A DNA stretch of 64,000 nucleotides from Hydractinia symbiolongicarpus (Eukaryota; Cnidaria; Hydrozoa; Anthoathecata; Hydractiniidae), in the NCBI RefSeq assembly GCF_029227915.1, contig NC_079882.1:4648001-4712000 (forward strand). The letters are read 5' to 3'. The notes below the pieces were generated by a model. The model saw nothing but the letters and a program-made list of their open reading frames with translations. It ran no database searches and had not been told where the DNA came from. The position numbers were made by a program, and so were the translations under genes. This document shows, piece by piece, positions 11,026-22,024 of this stretch (position 1 is the first letter of the stretch; every line of letters begins with the position of its first letter).

Positions 11026-12512
11026 TCATTTTTCAGTAGGAAAATTATTGGGGGGAGGGGGGCTGTGCCCCCCCGGCAGTTACGGCACTGTATAATGAGA
11101 AGCTGCCCTATTGCCCGACCCGTTTTTACAAACGTTAACTTCGCCACCCTCAGATTTGGGCTAACGATGTTAGCCTAGTCCACTGAGTAATAAAAGTGAC
11201 TCAGAAAGGTTTTCATTTTTTTCCTAACATGCATTGATTTTATTCTCTTCAACTTCAATAAGACTTAAACCAATCAAATGTTTAGATTTAAGCCTTCCCC
11301 ATCTGTCTTTCTACCCTGACCGTCAAAATGAAAAAATCTATACATTTGAGTATGACGATTCCCTGATTTCACAAGCAGGACCTATAACGTCTCGACATTA
11401 GCTCATGTAGCTAAAGCGTGTGGACATCATAGCAGGATTGACTGTTTGGCGTAATATACTTTGTTGACATTAAAGTTGACGTTAAGGTTTGTAGATTTGA
11501 CTGTTTCTGTTTTATAGCGATAGCTACATATTTTCTCAATCGTGGTGCAATGTCGCAATGTTGGTATATATTGTTTCGATAATCAGTCCGTATTGTGTGC
11601 TTATGTACAACGTAAACAAACCGGTAGACTTAGTTGCGGTGAGTAAACTAATATTTTCTGAAGATGTTGAAGTACCTACCGTTGCACCGAACTTAACATA
11701 TCTAATAATAACTTTGGTCTTTGGTTCTAATCGCTATAACAAATAAAAAACAATTTCTTTTTCAAAATGAGATGTATACTCCGAACACGAGCTACCTCAA
11801 AACTCTACTCAAGGATCTTGCAATTTTCGCTGCCTCGTTCATGCTAGCCTTAAACAGTTGACTTGCGTAGAATGAGGCTACATAGTAAGAAACAACAATT
11901 TTCTAATAATCCTTCATCCTTCGGAATATTCTAACTGTGCTGTGTAGTGGGCTGTTTATTTCGTTGATAATTTACGAGTGGTGTTTGAGTGGTGTTATTT
12001 ACATCTAGGTGAAAGATGTTCAAACTGTGGATTGTGTAGTTCTACAAGCTATCATGCCTGTATTGATCACTGGTTGCATGCTGTACCCGTTACCAAAACG
12101 GAAATCAAAGCTAGCTGAAACAGCAGCGATTGTGATTGGATCACTACATGCTTTTGATATCATGGATGTTATGATGAATTTTAAGTTCATCCAACATTTT
12201 GGAACAGCTGCACAAGCTTTTTTTTACTTATCCTTCGTAACGTCTATTATATTGATTGCATTCCCCATTGGTCTCGACGAAAATGATGATGACGATCCAG
12301 TGATGGGACAAATCGTCAAGACTACCTTGTCCTTATTATTCACTGAAATATCCTTCTGTGTATTTCGTTTCATAGTTATGCAAAAAGAAAATTCACTATC
12401 AGGTTTGGTTTTCGCGTCAAAAAATTCGTTGTCGGGACTTTACCATGCATATTTGGTGGTTCGAGCACTTTTATATTGTCGTAAGGTCAAATTCAGGTAT
12501 TCTCGTATGTAA
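9663..12512 (+). CDS. Multi-pass membrane protein, TMEM121-like (3 exons)
   Basis: Exons 9663-9877, 11518-11638 and 12009-12512 join in frame with GT...AG introns to encode about 279 aa. Several hydrophobic segments suggest six or so membrane spans. The second half has a pattern reminiscent of human TMEM121: FDIMDVMMNF (compare LDLLDLLDM), then AFFYLSFVTSIILIAFPIGLDE, then LVFASKN (compare IFVGKN) and a closing basic YCRKVKFRY. An acidic DENDDDD lies between spans. The family call rests on my memory of these patterns and is tentative. TMEM121 proteins have no settled biochemical role. The start ATG lies in a short N-terminus MAENVAKEG. Confidence 0.75.
10936..11028. repeat. (TTTC)n microsatellite in intron 1 of the TMEM121-like gene
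   Basis: About 90 bp of nearly perfect TTTC units, followed by G-rich sequence at about 11050-11075. Open frames across it on both strands are artefacts of the repeat. Confidence 0.95.
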
Positions 12513-12825
12513 TTAGGAAGTCATCATTAATCAGACTGGTAGCAAAAACCTCAGAGAACTTTATATAAAATAACAATCGCTGGATTTTTTTTGTGTTTTT
12601 GTACTGAAAAATAGTGTAAAACTATGACAAATAAAAAAATGTTTATGAACCAACTGGAGCACATATAACGTACCACGTGCGGATTTCGGAACAATTTCGT
12701 GGATTTATCTGTTAATGAAACATTATACCTCACCAAATCAGGAAAAAGTGAATAAATTATTTTGCTTCGGCTCACTGTTACCCTGACCAGCACTTTTCCC
12801 AACCTTTTATCCGGGTAGTATTTTC

Positions 12826-12968
12826 GCATTTTTTGGTACCAATTACTTTTTTTTTTTTTTTGCATTTTTGGTACCAATTACTTTTCTTTCTTTTTTTTGC
12901 ATTTTTGGTACCAATTACTTTTCTTTCTTTTTTTTGCATTTTTGGTACCAATTACTTTTCTTTTTTTG
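12826..12968. repeat. Tandem repeat, about 37-bp unit, four copies
   Basis: Units start GCATTTTTGGTACCAATTAC and end in pyrimidine runs of varying length (CTTTC or poly-T). Three copies are near identical and the last is shortened. Confidence 0.9.
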
Positions 12969-13004
12969 CCTGATCAATTTTTTAACAAAATAGTAAAACA
13001 GTAG

Positions 13005-13096
13005 CATCTTTCAAGAGTATGGATTTAACTAAATAACTGATTGATTGAAACATCTTTCAAGAGTATGGATTTAACTAAATAACTAATTGAATGAAA
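13005..13096. repeat. Direct repeat, 46-bp unit, two copies
   Basis: CATCTTTCAAGAGTATGG starts each unit (13005 and 13051). The copies differ only near the end (GATTGATTG versus AATTGAATG). It lies just beyond the 37-bp tandem array. Confidence 0.9.
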
Positions 13097-13813
13097 AAAT
13101 TCTTTAGTTCATCTGTACTCATGTTAACTTTTACTGCAAGTTTACAGGTTGGCAAAATTGGTCGAAAAAACCATATTTTCCCGCTTTTTTTGTCCTTATA
13201 TCTAAGGCCTCGATATTATCAGATATGAATAATTAGGCGCCCTCTGGGCGTTTATTTAAGTTTGAGCTCTAAGCGCTGTTAGAGAATTTCTTGAAATATA
13301 TTTTCAACACATATTGTTTTTAAATTTTTTTTAATTATATTATTGTATATTACAAATAAGATTGTTAATTACCTTGTTGAATTCCTTTTAAAATTTGAGA
13401 TTCCCGTTTCGGAAAAATAGATTAAAAGCACCGTTGTTTGAAAAACTTACTTATTATTCACAGATTACCCAGTCCAGTATCTGGTGCTTAATCGGTCTTG
13501 GTGGTTTTTCGGGCACTGGGCGCTGTTAAAAAATATTTAGTTTAATGGAGGGCGCTTATTCAGATTTTTCGGTTAATTTACATACTTAGTTGAAACTTCG
13601 ACCTCGTCCCAGGGTCTCGTGGACCCAGAGCTGTTGTTACGTAGCGGTCACAGATTCATCAAAAAGGCAAAATACCCTAGAAACGAGGTTGGGCTTATAA
13701 ACAAAAATTCTATTGACGTGAAAAGTTTGATAAAAACCACAACAACAACAACAAAAATCTTGCAGAGATAAATTGGGAAACTATTTCTTTAAGATTTCGT
13801 CCTACTTTTGCTA

Positions 13814-14730
13814 TCAAATTTGTCTTAAATTTAAACATAAATCCGGAAAGTCGTATTTTTCAGGATGAAAGTTTGATATTAAAAATACAACAGGAACGTG
13901 AAAATCAGCTCTCAGTTTTTTAAGACAATCGTCTCGAATTTCCTTCAGGGTTGCTGATTCATTATAGCGGGAACAACAGCGCTTTTTATTCCAAAGATCG
14001 ATATCAATTTTAGTTCGTATAAAAAAGAATGATCTTCCAGCTTTTTTAACCTGTGAAGCCAACCAGATATCATTTTCGGTAAATCTTGTTGCCGTAATGA
14101 TTAAAAAGAAATTATATCTAAAATAAAATTTAAAATAATTGTGTAATATAGAAATACAACCATAGTAAAATCAACAAAAAACAACAACCAAAAACACATT
14201 CAGTTATTTTGTTGAACCTCGTCCTCAGGGTTATTTGCCTTTTTCACATCAAGGCGGGCGGAAAAACTAGCCGTCAAGTAAGCGCTAGCGACCCTTAGGC
14301 AACAAACCCTGGGGACGAGGATGCCATTTTGTTTAATTATTTGTAAGAGAATTTCATGGAAAACCAAGGATGAAACTCTTTACGACCCCTTGCCAACGTT
14401 AAAGCCACTATATGCCTGTGTAAACAACAGTAAAACTGGATAATCGAGAAAACTATACCTTTCGAAATTAATTTGGCTTAAGTACGTTTCTTTAGGAAAA
14501 TTGGGAGTCCCAACACCAGGTAAATCCCAGTAATTCAATGAGGGATTTTTCCGGTCTGTGTACAAGGTTGGTCTTGTTGTACATTCAACAACATCAACTT
14601 TTGCTGCGTTTATATCTTGACAAGTTAGTCCACGAATTGTGTTTACAAAACTTGACTTTCCTGTTCCAGAGGAACCAATAATAGCACAATGAAGAGATTG
14701 AGAATTACAAAAACTTGTTTTTGATTCCAT
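13814..14730 (-). CDS. Immunity-related GTPase-like protein, G domain only (2 exons)
   Basis: Exons 14730-14459 and 14117-13814 join through a GT...AG intron, giving about 191 aa from MESK. The G1 P-loop is GSSGTGKSSFVN, G3 is DLPGVGTPNF and G4 is TKIDIDLWN. FFLIITATRFTENDIWLA spans the region just after the intron, and VFLISNFHPEKYDFPDL follows. This order and wording match the p47/IRG family, which act on pathogen vacuole membranes in vertebrates. The frame stops (TGA) right after the YDFPDL block, so the C-terminal helical domain is absent, and only about 20 residues precede G1. It may be a truncated gene, a pseudogene, or have unseen flanking exons. A TTG-initiated extension to 14745 is possible but unlikely. 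Confidence 0.78.
14217..14320. mobile_element. 104-bp inverted-repeat element (MITE-like) with CCTCGTCC...GGACGAGG ends
   Basis: CCTCGTCCTCAGGGTT (14217-14232) is nearly the reverse complement of AACCCTGGGGACGAGG (14305-14320). It sits in the interval between the two exons of the IRG-like gene. Related single ends occur at about 13600, 30885, 38590, 44370 and 45320, so this is a dispersed family. No clear target duplication was seen. Confidence 0.7.
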
Positions 14731-15591
14731 AAACACACATACCAACTTTCTATTACCAAACTTTTATACTAAAAATCAATAAGTTTTTAGACATCTCAAA
14801 CTTTCGGTTTTCTTAATAATTTCTTAAGCCGTCAAGCCATGTAATACTCTGCGAATGCATTTGAAAGTTAGAAACTCAACATAATTGCTTTCACAATTAC
14901 AAACAATATTACACTTTTCTACCATAACAACATGATGTGAATGTTTTGTTTGATAAGATTTCACAAAACTATAATGAGTAACTTTATAATAATATACAAA
15001 GCTAGAATGTTTTTTTTTCCTGGATTTCTCATATGATTATTCGCCACACTTAACCCTCTTTACGCAATGGTATGTGGGTAAGTAGACTCCCTGAGTGTGA
15101 ATAACTTCACTTGTGTTGAGTTGTAACTCATAAAACTTGGTATGAATGATGTCTTTCACATGACAAATAAAAATCAAATCTTAAATAAATAATAATAAAC
15201 AATATGAAATACAAATACATCAAGAAATGCGAAAATATAAGATAAGGTTTTGAAAATTGGCGTAGCATACAATCTGCTTACTTAAAATTATAAGAAATCT
15301 GCTACTAAATATTCAAGGTGCATTCTGGTAACTCTTGTTAATACACAAAAATATTCAAGTTAGTGTATTTTTTGCCTCCATCTACATTCTTTCTCCCCCG
15401 GCATAAATTGAGTTAACACAAGACTATTAAAAAGGGGGAACTTAAATCGTGTGCTTACCTCCATCGCCCTACATACCCCCCCCCCTCCCCCCTTCAGCTA
15501 AAAAAAATTATCTATCCTATCATTCTACTTAAGCAAGATTTTTTAAAAACTTATCTGCACTTACGAATAAAGTAACGCTTGCACCATGTAA

Positions 15592-15804
15592 TTAAACGTA
15601 TCCATTATTGGCCTCTTCATTTAATGCCGTTACAGAACTTGACTTTCCACAGTTGAAAACCCAGATGGTACAGTTCTTTACAATGATAAAGATGATAACA
15701 AATTGACCGCACCGATCGATCACATCCCTGGTTAATCTGGTTAATGAACTAGAATTTCTGCAGTTATAACTATCAGGGGGGTCGTTTATTTTTACTCTAA
15801 ACAC
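15592..15804 (-). pseudogene. Possible decayed IRG-like P-loop remnant
   Basis: A minus-strand open frame contains NCGKSSSVTALNEEANNGYV, which resembles an IRG G1 region (GxxGTGKSSFVNxL...) with the P-loop glycines damaged. The DNA CAGAACTTGACTTTCC here parallels CAAAACTTGACTTTCC in the intact gene 1 kb away. No other G motifs follow. This is a weak call. Confidence 0.35.
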
Positions 15805-16689
15805 TGTATTAGCAGATATGGCATCTACAATGATGATAAATAGAACTTCGCTACGTCCATTCTCCCCATGTTAATTTGGATTTGAAATTTAAGCACTAGT
15901 ATCCTTATACTAATAGTTATTGGTAGAACGAAGCATGCAGATCCAGAAGCACACTCGATAGAATTACGTGCAGGTTTAAACATATCTTAAAGAACTTCTA
16001 CACATCTGTGGAGCACGATTTACAGTTTTTCTACAATAGCCAAAGGGTAAGGGGTATTACCAATAAAGTAATTTAGAGCCTTTTTCTCAGCTAGGAAATG
16101 CTGAGACTAGGCGCGCGAGGTATCTGATTATTTTCAGCTTGACATTCATCAGTGAATTCAATAAAACTTTCGCATCATGAACAGAAATTGACCATGTATT
16201 ACTTGAAAAACAAGAAAATAAAACTCCTTGTAGTTAAAATAATATTTGGAATTTGTTTACCGAGTTTTAATTGGAAAATGTGTATCATCCACACAACCTG
16301 AAACGCATATATTTTGTTGAGGGATTTCATTTCAGATCTTTATCAACAGATTTTAATGCATATGTCAAAGCCGCTAGCGCTTACTTGACAGCTAAACAAA
16401 ACCCTGGTACAGGCTGCTTTTCATAACCAGTATATTGCTATAAAAATTAATGGCTTTGTCTCTCTTAATCCAGGAGCTCATAACAGAACTTTAGGTCCCA
16501 TTTTCTACAAAAGGTTTGACCCTCTAAATAGGTTGGTAGTATCATGGACAACAAAAATCACATGGTCAGCTGACCCAATTTGGCGGCGTTTGGGTCCCAG
16601 GCCCCTAAAATTACCCTAATTCGAGACTCCTATTTGGTCCCATAATTCTCAAAGCTTAAAACTTAGTAACGTGTGTCATTATATGAGAA

Positions 16690-16778
16690 AATCTGAAAAA
16701 TGATAAAATGGTCTTTGAGGGGGGTCTGACCCAGTCTTAAGACCCAATTTTTCGGTAAGCTTTATCATTTTTCAGATT
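16690..16778. repeat. Perfect 18-bp inverted repeat (foldback)
   Basis: AATCTGAAAAATGATAAA at 16690-16707 is exactly complementary to TTTATCATTTTTCAGATT at 16761-16778, with 53 bp between. The centre contains a GGTCTGACCC palindrome. Confidence 0.9.
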
Positions 16779-17004
16779 AGTGCTTAGTACTTTAATTTAC
16801 AAAGTTTACCATCGTTTGAAAAATATGGCTGGAAAGTAATTGAGGATTGATGCACTAGTTACGGAAGAACTGCCCCCCCTCCTTTGGCACTTGTCAAACT
16901 CAGTGTTTGCAATTGCAAGATACTATTGTGATACTTTTCGCTGTAAATATTATAAAACAATGTACACAAATATGTAAGTGCATAGAATGTCTTAATGACG
17001 ACAC

Positions 17005-17074
17005 GATAGACAGTGACAACGATAGACAGTGACAACGATAGACAGTGACAACGATAGACAGTGACAACGATAGA
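17005..17074. repeat. Perfect 16-bp tandem repeat, four copies plus a partial
   Basis: GATAGACAGTGACAAC is repeated four times without a change and followed by GATAGA. It has no spacers and is not CRISPR-like. Confidence 0.95.
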
Positions 17075-19369
17075 ACTGGTTTCAGTTATGATAACGACAT
17101 TACTTTTTAGAAAGTTTTTGTAATATTATTATATTTATGATCTAGCTTATGTAATGTCGATGAAAGTAGACTGCTAATGTCTCATAGTGTTGTAATTGTA
17201 CTTTGCTCCTTTTAAAACTGGTCTGTAAAATACATATTCTTATGATAAATTTCTATACATATCAAAAAGTTTTTGTAAATCATAGCAAACATCTGTTTGA
17301 ATAAAAAGAACTGTAAGTTTTTCGAATTGGAGCTAGTTCTATTCAATTATCAAACAATAAAGCTTTTCTATAAATTTATGAATCTTTCTTAATAAATTTT
17401 GCGCAATTTTCTCTTTTTAAAATTGATGAGCAATTAATTGTAGTTTTACACAAATGATGGTGGAATACATAAAGTTTAGACCAACATGATAAAAGGCACA
17501 AACTTTGTACTTAGAACTAGTTTTTTATAAAATTTTAATAAAGTAACCCCCTGAAATTAAAGAATTTTAAAACGAAAAAGCCCCTGAACGATAAATACTC
17601 AGTATATGGTTCTTATCATTTTTGCATTGTTTTTTATGTAAAACTGCTGATGGCAGCAATTCAGCAAATGTCACCCTAAATCATTTTACCTTTGTTATGA
17701 CTAGCCCAAAATAGCAACTTTTTCATTTTGATTCATCTTACATAAATGGCAATGCTTTGTTTTGATAACAGTATTAGACAACACATCCTCTATATCGACA
17801 GATATAGACGGTACCATACCGTGCAACGAATTATAGCAACTTTTTTGCCATGGCCTATCAACACTATCGCAACATTAACAACCACCTGGCACGAGACCAT
17901 GGCTTAGAGCAATTTCAGAAGGATCAATTAACCATTAATCTGCAGACGGTAGTTTGAAAAAGCTTCACTTTGACATAGGCGTAGGTCAAGTGAAAAGCAT
18001 CAATAGCGTGCTAGCTTCACTTTCCACAACATTAGTATTATAAAACAAGCCGCTTTACGGCCTAAAAAGGTATAAAAACGGGAAACTAAGGAGAAGATCA
18101 AAAATTATTACTGTTTGGTATATCGAATCTGACTAAATAAAGATTCTAAGTCCACGGCTAACGGTAAAAAGTAATTTTACGATCTCCGAAATTCCGCCCT
18201 ACTTTTCCCTTATTTATTTTGTGGAGTTATAGTTCATATAGTTCATTATAGTTCAAGAAAGGGTTGCATACCCTTTCTTATTTCACTCTTTAATAACTAA
18301 TTCTTTGTTCCAATCATAGCATGTCTAAAACCAATGTAAGTTAATGCTAGTTAACTACAACCCTTTTTACTGTTTTTAAAATAAATTTTTTTTGAAATGA
18401 TCTAAGTGGGTTTCCCTATATCATACAGTTTTAGTGTTGTTGGTGATGATAGAATTCATTTTACTTCATCGAATGCATTTCATCTTTATGTCCATGGAAT
18501 CAGCATTTATATTTCCGAAGCTTTGAAAAACCTATATAAATTGTGATATTATGTCCTTGATTTTCTTAGATATGCTGCTTGACAGTTCTCTCGTTATTTA
18601 TCCACCAAAGTTCATACCTAGTATAGAGAGTGTTAATCTGTTAAAGCTGTCAATAGTTCGTTTTTCTAGTAGTGCTTTGGTTAGCCTTTTGCACACAAAC
18701 ACAATTTCTTCCGAATAAATTTTTACCCCCCATTAAAAAGTAGCAATGGTGTAGCAAATGCAATGGAGTGCCTCGTTTGCATGGTCTTCGCAACTTTTTC
18801 TTTGTGGGTCGAAATTCTAGGCGAGTGCAGAGTCCTAGTCCTGACTCTTTCTTGTGTTATCTTTACCAACTTGAAGCTAGCCACGAAAAAGAAAGTAGTA
18901 ACAAGGTATAGATTTTGTAATAGTAATCCTGCAATTTTAGCGATGATACTCCGCTTAACAAAGATTCTTTTCATACATCATAATTAATTGTGTTAGCTAC
19001 ACAGCAACAAAATAAAAATATGTTATCCTATTGTGTTGTACGAATTTCAATGTTTACATTGTGACTGGATTCCCACACCTGTGTATGAAATCTGAAAAAT
19101 TGACATGCGATAAAATGCAGACAATAGAGACCAAGAAAGCTAACTGTCAGGAAGAACTGATAATTAACCTGTGGCAGGATAGTTAGCTGATAAAGGATAA
19201 TTATACGGTACGTACGGCATAATTAACCTCCTATACGCTAATTATATGGTGAAGATATTTTTTGTTTAAATTTCCGCACTTCTTTGATATTGACTGTATT
19301 TATGCTTTCCCCGTATTATTTACGCCTGACTACTTCTTTTCAATGTTATTATGTTATATTACACAAAGG

Positions 19370-19603
19370 TCACGGGTAATTAATTTTTATTATTCCCTTA
19401 AGCACGTGTCTATTGTCTACTGTTATATGAAAAACTTATTGGTTTTATTTATTCCCGCTTGAAATAAATTAACAACAAAACGTTTTGACGAAGAAAACAA
19501 TGAATTTTATGGGTAATTTCGCTCATTATTTTGCTATTTTTTTCATCGTTTTTTTTCATTGTTCTTTGCCTAAGTGGATATTTCCACGGCATTTATCAAC
19601 TAG
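19370..19603 (+). mobile_element. Helitron-like non-autonomous element, 3' part
   Basis: The sequence matches the unit at 46570-46949 (minus), for example CACGTGTCT, TTTATTTATTCCCGCTTGAA and ACAATGAATTTTATGG. It ends with hairpin GTGGA-TATT-TCCAC (19574-19587), then 12 nt, then CTAG (19600-19603), the layout of a Helitron 3' terminus. Its 5' end was not located. Confidence 0.65.
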
Positions 19604-20343
19604 TCTCTTATACGTAGTATAAGTACGGAGCTTCAGCGTGTCTCTACGTGACTTTTGCAAAGTGGATTATATTCTACACAATTTTCTTTGATGAAGTCTA
19701 TAAAACATCACTTATAAATTTGTTCTGTAATTTACTAAATTTTTGTTAAAATAATATTGACGTCAAAGAAAAGTATAAAGATTAGTGAAGCCATTACAAA
19801 GCACTTAAAACTTTGAGGCTAAATAACTAGGAAACGAGGTGGTAACGTCAGTCATTATTTCACTGCGTGGGTAAATAGCAGACCAATTTGGGTAATTTTT
19901 CTAAACATGGGGCTCCGAATCCATTTCGGAATAGACGTGTTGATGACGTCATCAAAAAACCTTCAAATCCCAGTATCTCCGCAGCCGTTTATCAAAGATG
20001 ATTCTATACATTTTCTTGATCAGCGTTTCAAGATCTATACGATGAAGGCAACAGGTATACAAATTACTAAAAATATTTTTTTTGTTTTTTTGCAGGTCTT
20101 TGCTGACGTCATCAAAATTTTTAAACGTATATATTCTTCTTATCTGCTCATTAATTGTACATGTTCATATACGGTATTTTGATCAGAGTTTTCAGTTCCT
20201 CACAATAGATGTTGCGGGTTAACAAAATTCTAAGAATGTTTTTTATGTATATGAACGGAATACTGACGACGTCATAAAATTTAAATGCAGCTTTTTTATT
20301 TTCCCTCTGCCTAAGTGGATATTTCCACGGGCCTTATCGATAG
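19604..20343 (+). mobile_element. Helitron-like non-autonomous element, full unit (740 bp)
   Basis: It starts TCTCTTATA directly after the CTAG of the preceding unit. It ends with the same hairpin, GTGGATATTTCCAC at 20314-20327, then GGGCCTTATCGA and TAG, the C of CTAG being lost; the next base is T. Its interior (GATGACGTCATCAAAAAACC; GATCAGCGTTTCA; ATGAAGGCAACAGGTATACA) matches the copy at 63462-64000. No transposase is encoded, and open frames here are not genes. The Helitron assignment is inferred from the termini. Confidence 0.7.
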
Positions 20344-20537
20344 TAATAAATAATTCAATGTTATTTTTAAAGCTGCACAATGAACACAGTTGTTGTTTTA
20401 TTTCAACTATTAAGGCCAGGGAATGACAATTCAAATTTCTAGCCATGAGATTTTAGATAGAAATAAAGATTTTCAAAAAATTACTACAGCTGGGGTAAAT
20501 ATTGTGGCTTATAACGCATTTGTAGTAAGGAAACAAT

Positions 20538-21426
20538 ATGGAAGTGTGGATAGTTTCATTAATATCGTACTTAATACCCCTTGTGTTACATAGTATTGGC
20601 ATAGTACTACTTTTAACAAAAGGTTCAAACGTTAGCCGAAGTCAAACTATAATTATGATCAATCTGAGCTTGTCGGAAATTTGTTTATCAGCAACAAGTG
20701 CAGCTCATGCCGTGCTAGAATATCATTACGCTCATCAAAACATCATGTATCAACACTTTGTGATCTGCTCAATGGTTTCGTGTTTACCTCATTACGCCGT
20801 TATGTACATTTTGACATTAGACCGTCTAGCAGAAGTGTATTTAAACATCCGTTATCCTTTATATTGGTCAGCAAGAAAAACCAAATATTGCATGATCATA
20901 CTATGGTTCATAACTTTGTGTTTATTATTTTCACTTTTTGCTTATATTCGTATCGAAAGATTAAATGGCTTGGCAAAGGTTGAAGAATTCTCTTATGCTT
21001 ATGGGCTTCCATTTGGCGATCTCTTTTTTCTTGTTATTGCCTTTGTTACGTACATATACATTATAAGAAAAATTCGACAAAAAAAAAAAGAAAACAGCTA
21101 GAATTTCTATTTCTATAGAGAACACTGTAGTGCAAAGAGAAAATGGTTCCAATTGTCGAAAGAGTCATCACCAAAAAAAGGAAACAAGCCTACATTTGTT
21201 ATTACCATTCATGTTAGTGACGACTTTCGTGATCTTTATACAAATACCTGATTTCATATACTTTTTGACTCAAAAAGATGTGATAGCAAATTCTTACGCT
21301 CTGGCTATAACACTCGACATTATCTATTCAATTGGTTATTCATCTGATGCTTTCATATATGCTTTGTTGTCGACTTCATTCAGAAGTTATATTCATAAAA
21401 AAGGCAGAAGATTATTCACAAGATAA
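20538..21426 (+). pseudogene. Class A (rhodopsin-like) GPCR, frameshifted
   Basis: Frame 20538-21101 encodes TM1 to TM5: a TM2 block MINLSLSEICLS and, at the end of TM3, LDRLAEVYLNIRYPLYW (DRL in place of DRY). A second frame, open from 21067 to 21426, encodes TM6 and TM7 with SDAFIYALL in place of NPxxY, then a basic tail. The frames meet at A11 (21079-21089); losing one A would restore a single reading frame of about 295 aa. So this is either a recent null allele or a homopolymer sequencing error. The ligand cannot be inferred; similar DR[LF]xEVYLNIRYP receptors are numerous in cnidarians. The gene has no introns. Confidence 0.85.
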
Positions 21427-22024
21427 AGTTTTCGTGAATTTTATAATAACAACCGCACCGAAAGCAGAGCATTTTGGTGTCGTGTCGTGACAACTTATAG
21501 ATATACGAAAGTGTACCAACGAATCCGTCTAAAACAACTTACCCTTTTTCCGGGTGATAAGAACAATTTTTGCCGATTTTGTTTTATCCGACCAAAAAAA
21601 TTTTTAATCATCATTCTTTGCCGATTTTTTCTTTTTTTGCCAATTTCTCTTTTTGCCCATTTTTTCAATTCAGTATCTTTGAAACTGTAAAGACAATGAG
21701 GAAAACACGAAATATAGCCATGTCTGTCTCTGCGATGATATTCTTTCTAAATAACGAAAATATACGAAGCAAAAGTTGAATACAAAAGCAGAGCAAATGT
21801 TAAAGAAAAAGAAAAAATCAACATTTTAATTGACGTACAGTAGAATATCAATTTCGATTTCGGTTGACGAATAACTCGCTGCGTCCTTAATCACATAATT
21901 AGTGTGCTTTAAATTATGTATCTGTTATATTACTACGATAACTGTGTCCGTCTGTGACCGCAAAAGTCGCTTACACTTTTCACAATTTTCTTTGAAAGTG
22001 CTGATAAAATATCCACATATAAAA

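Larger units (their letters stand above)
15805..19369. other. Long AT-rich intergenic region with small repeats only
   Basis: No gene is supported. It includes a foldback at 16690-16778, a 16-bp tandem array at 17005-17074 and a small hairpin at 18255-18279 (AAGAAAGGGT/ACCCTTTCTT). Overlapping open frames on both strands at 18723-18987 look like non-coding sequence. Confidence 0.5.

Noticed and set aside
10792-11178. Open frames on both strands across 10.8-11.2 kb
   Set aside because: Produced by the (TTTC)n microsatellite; peptides are pure FLSF or KERK repeats.
17005-17074. CRISPR-like repeat
   Set aside because: Units are directly adjacent with no spacers in an intron-bearing animal genome.
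18723-18987. Overlapping frames on both strands with membrane-like peptides
   Set aside because: No domain, no splice context, and mirrored low-complexity composition.
19907-20182. 91-aa frame starting MGLRIHFGIDVLMTSS
   Set aside because: Lies wholly inside a Helitron-like non-autonomous element and matches its non-coding copies.
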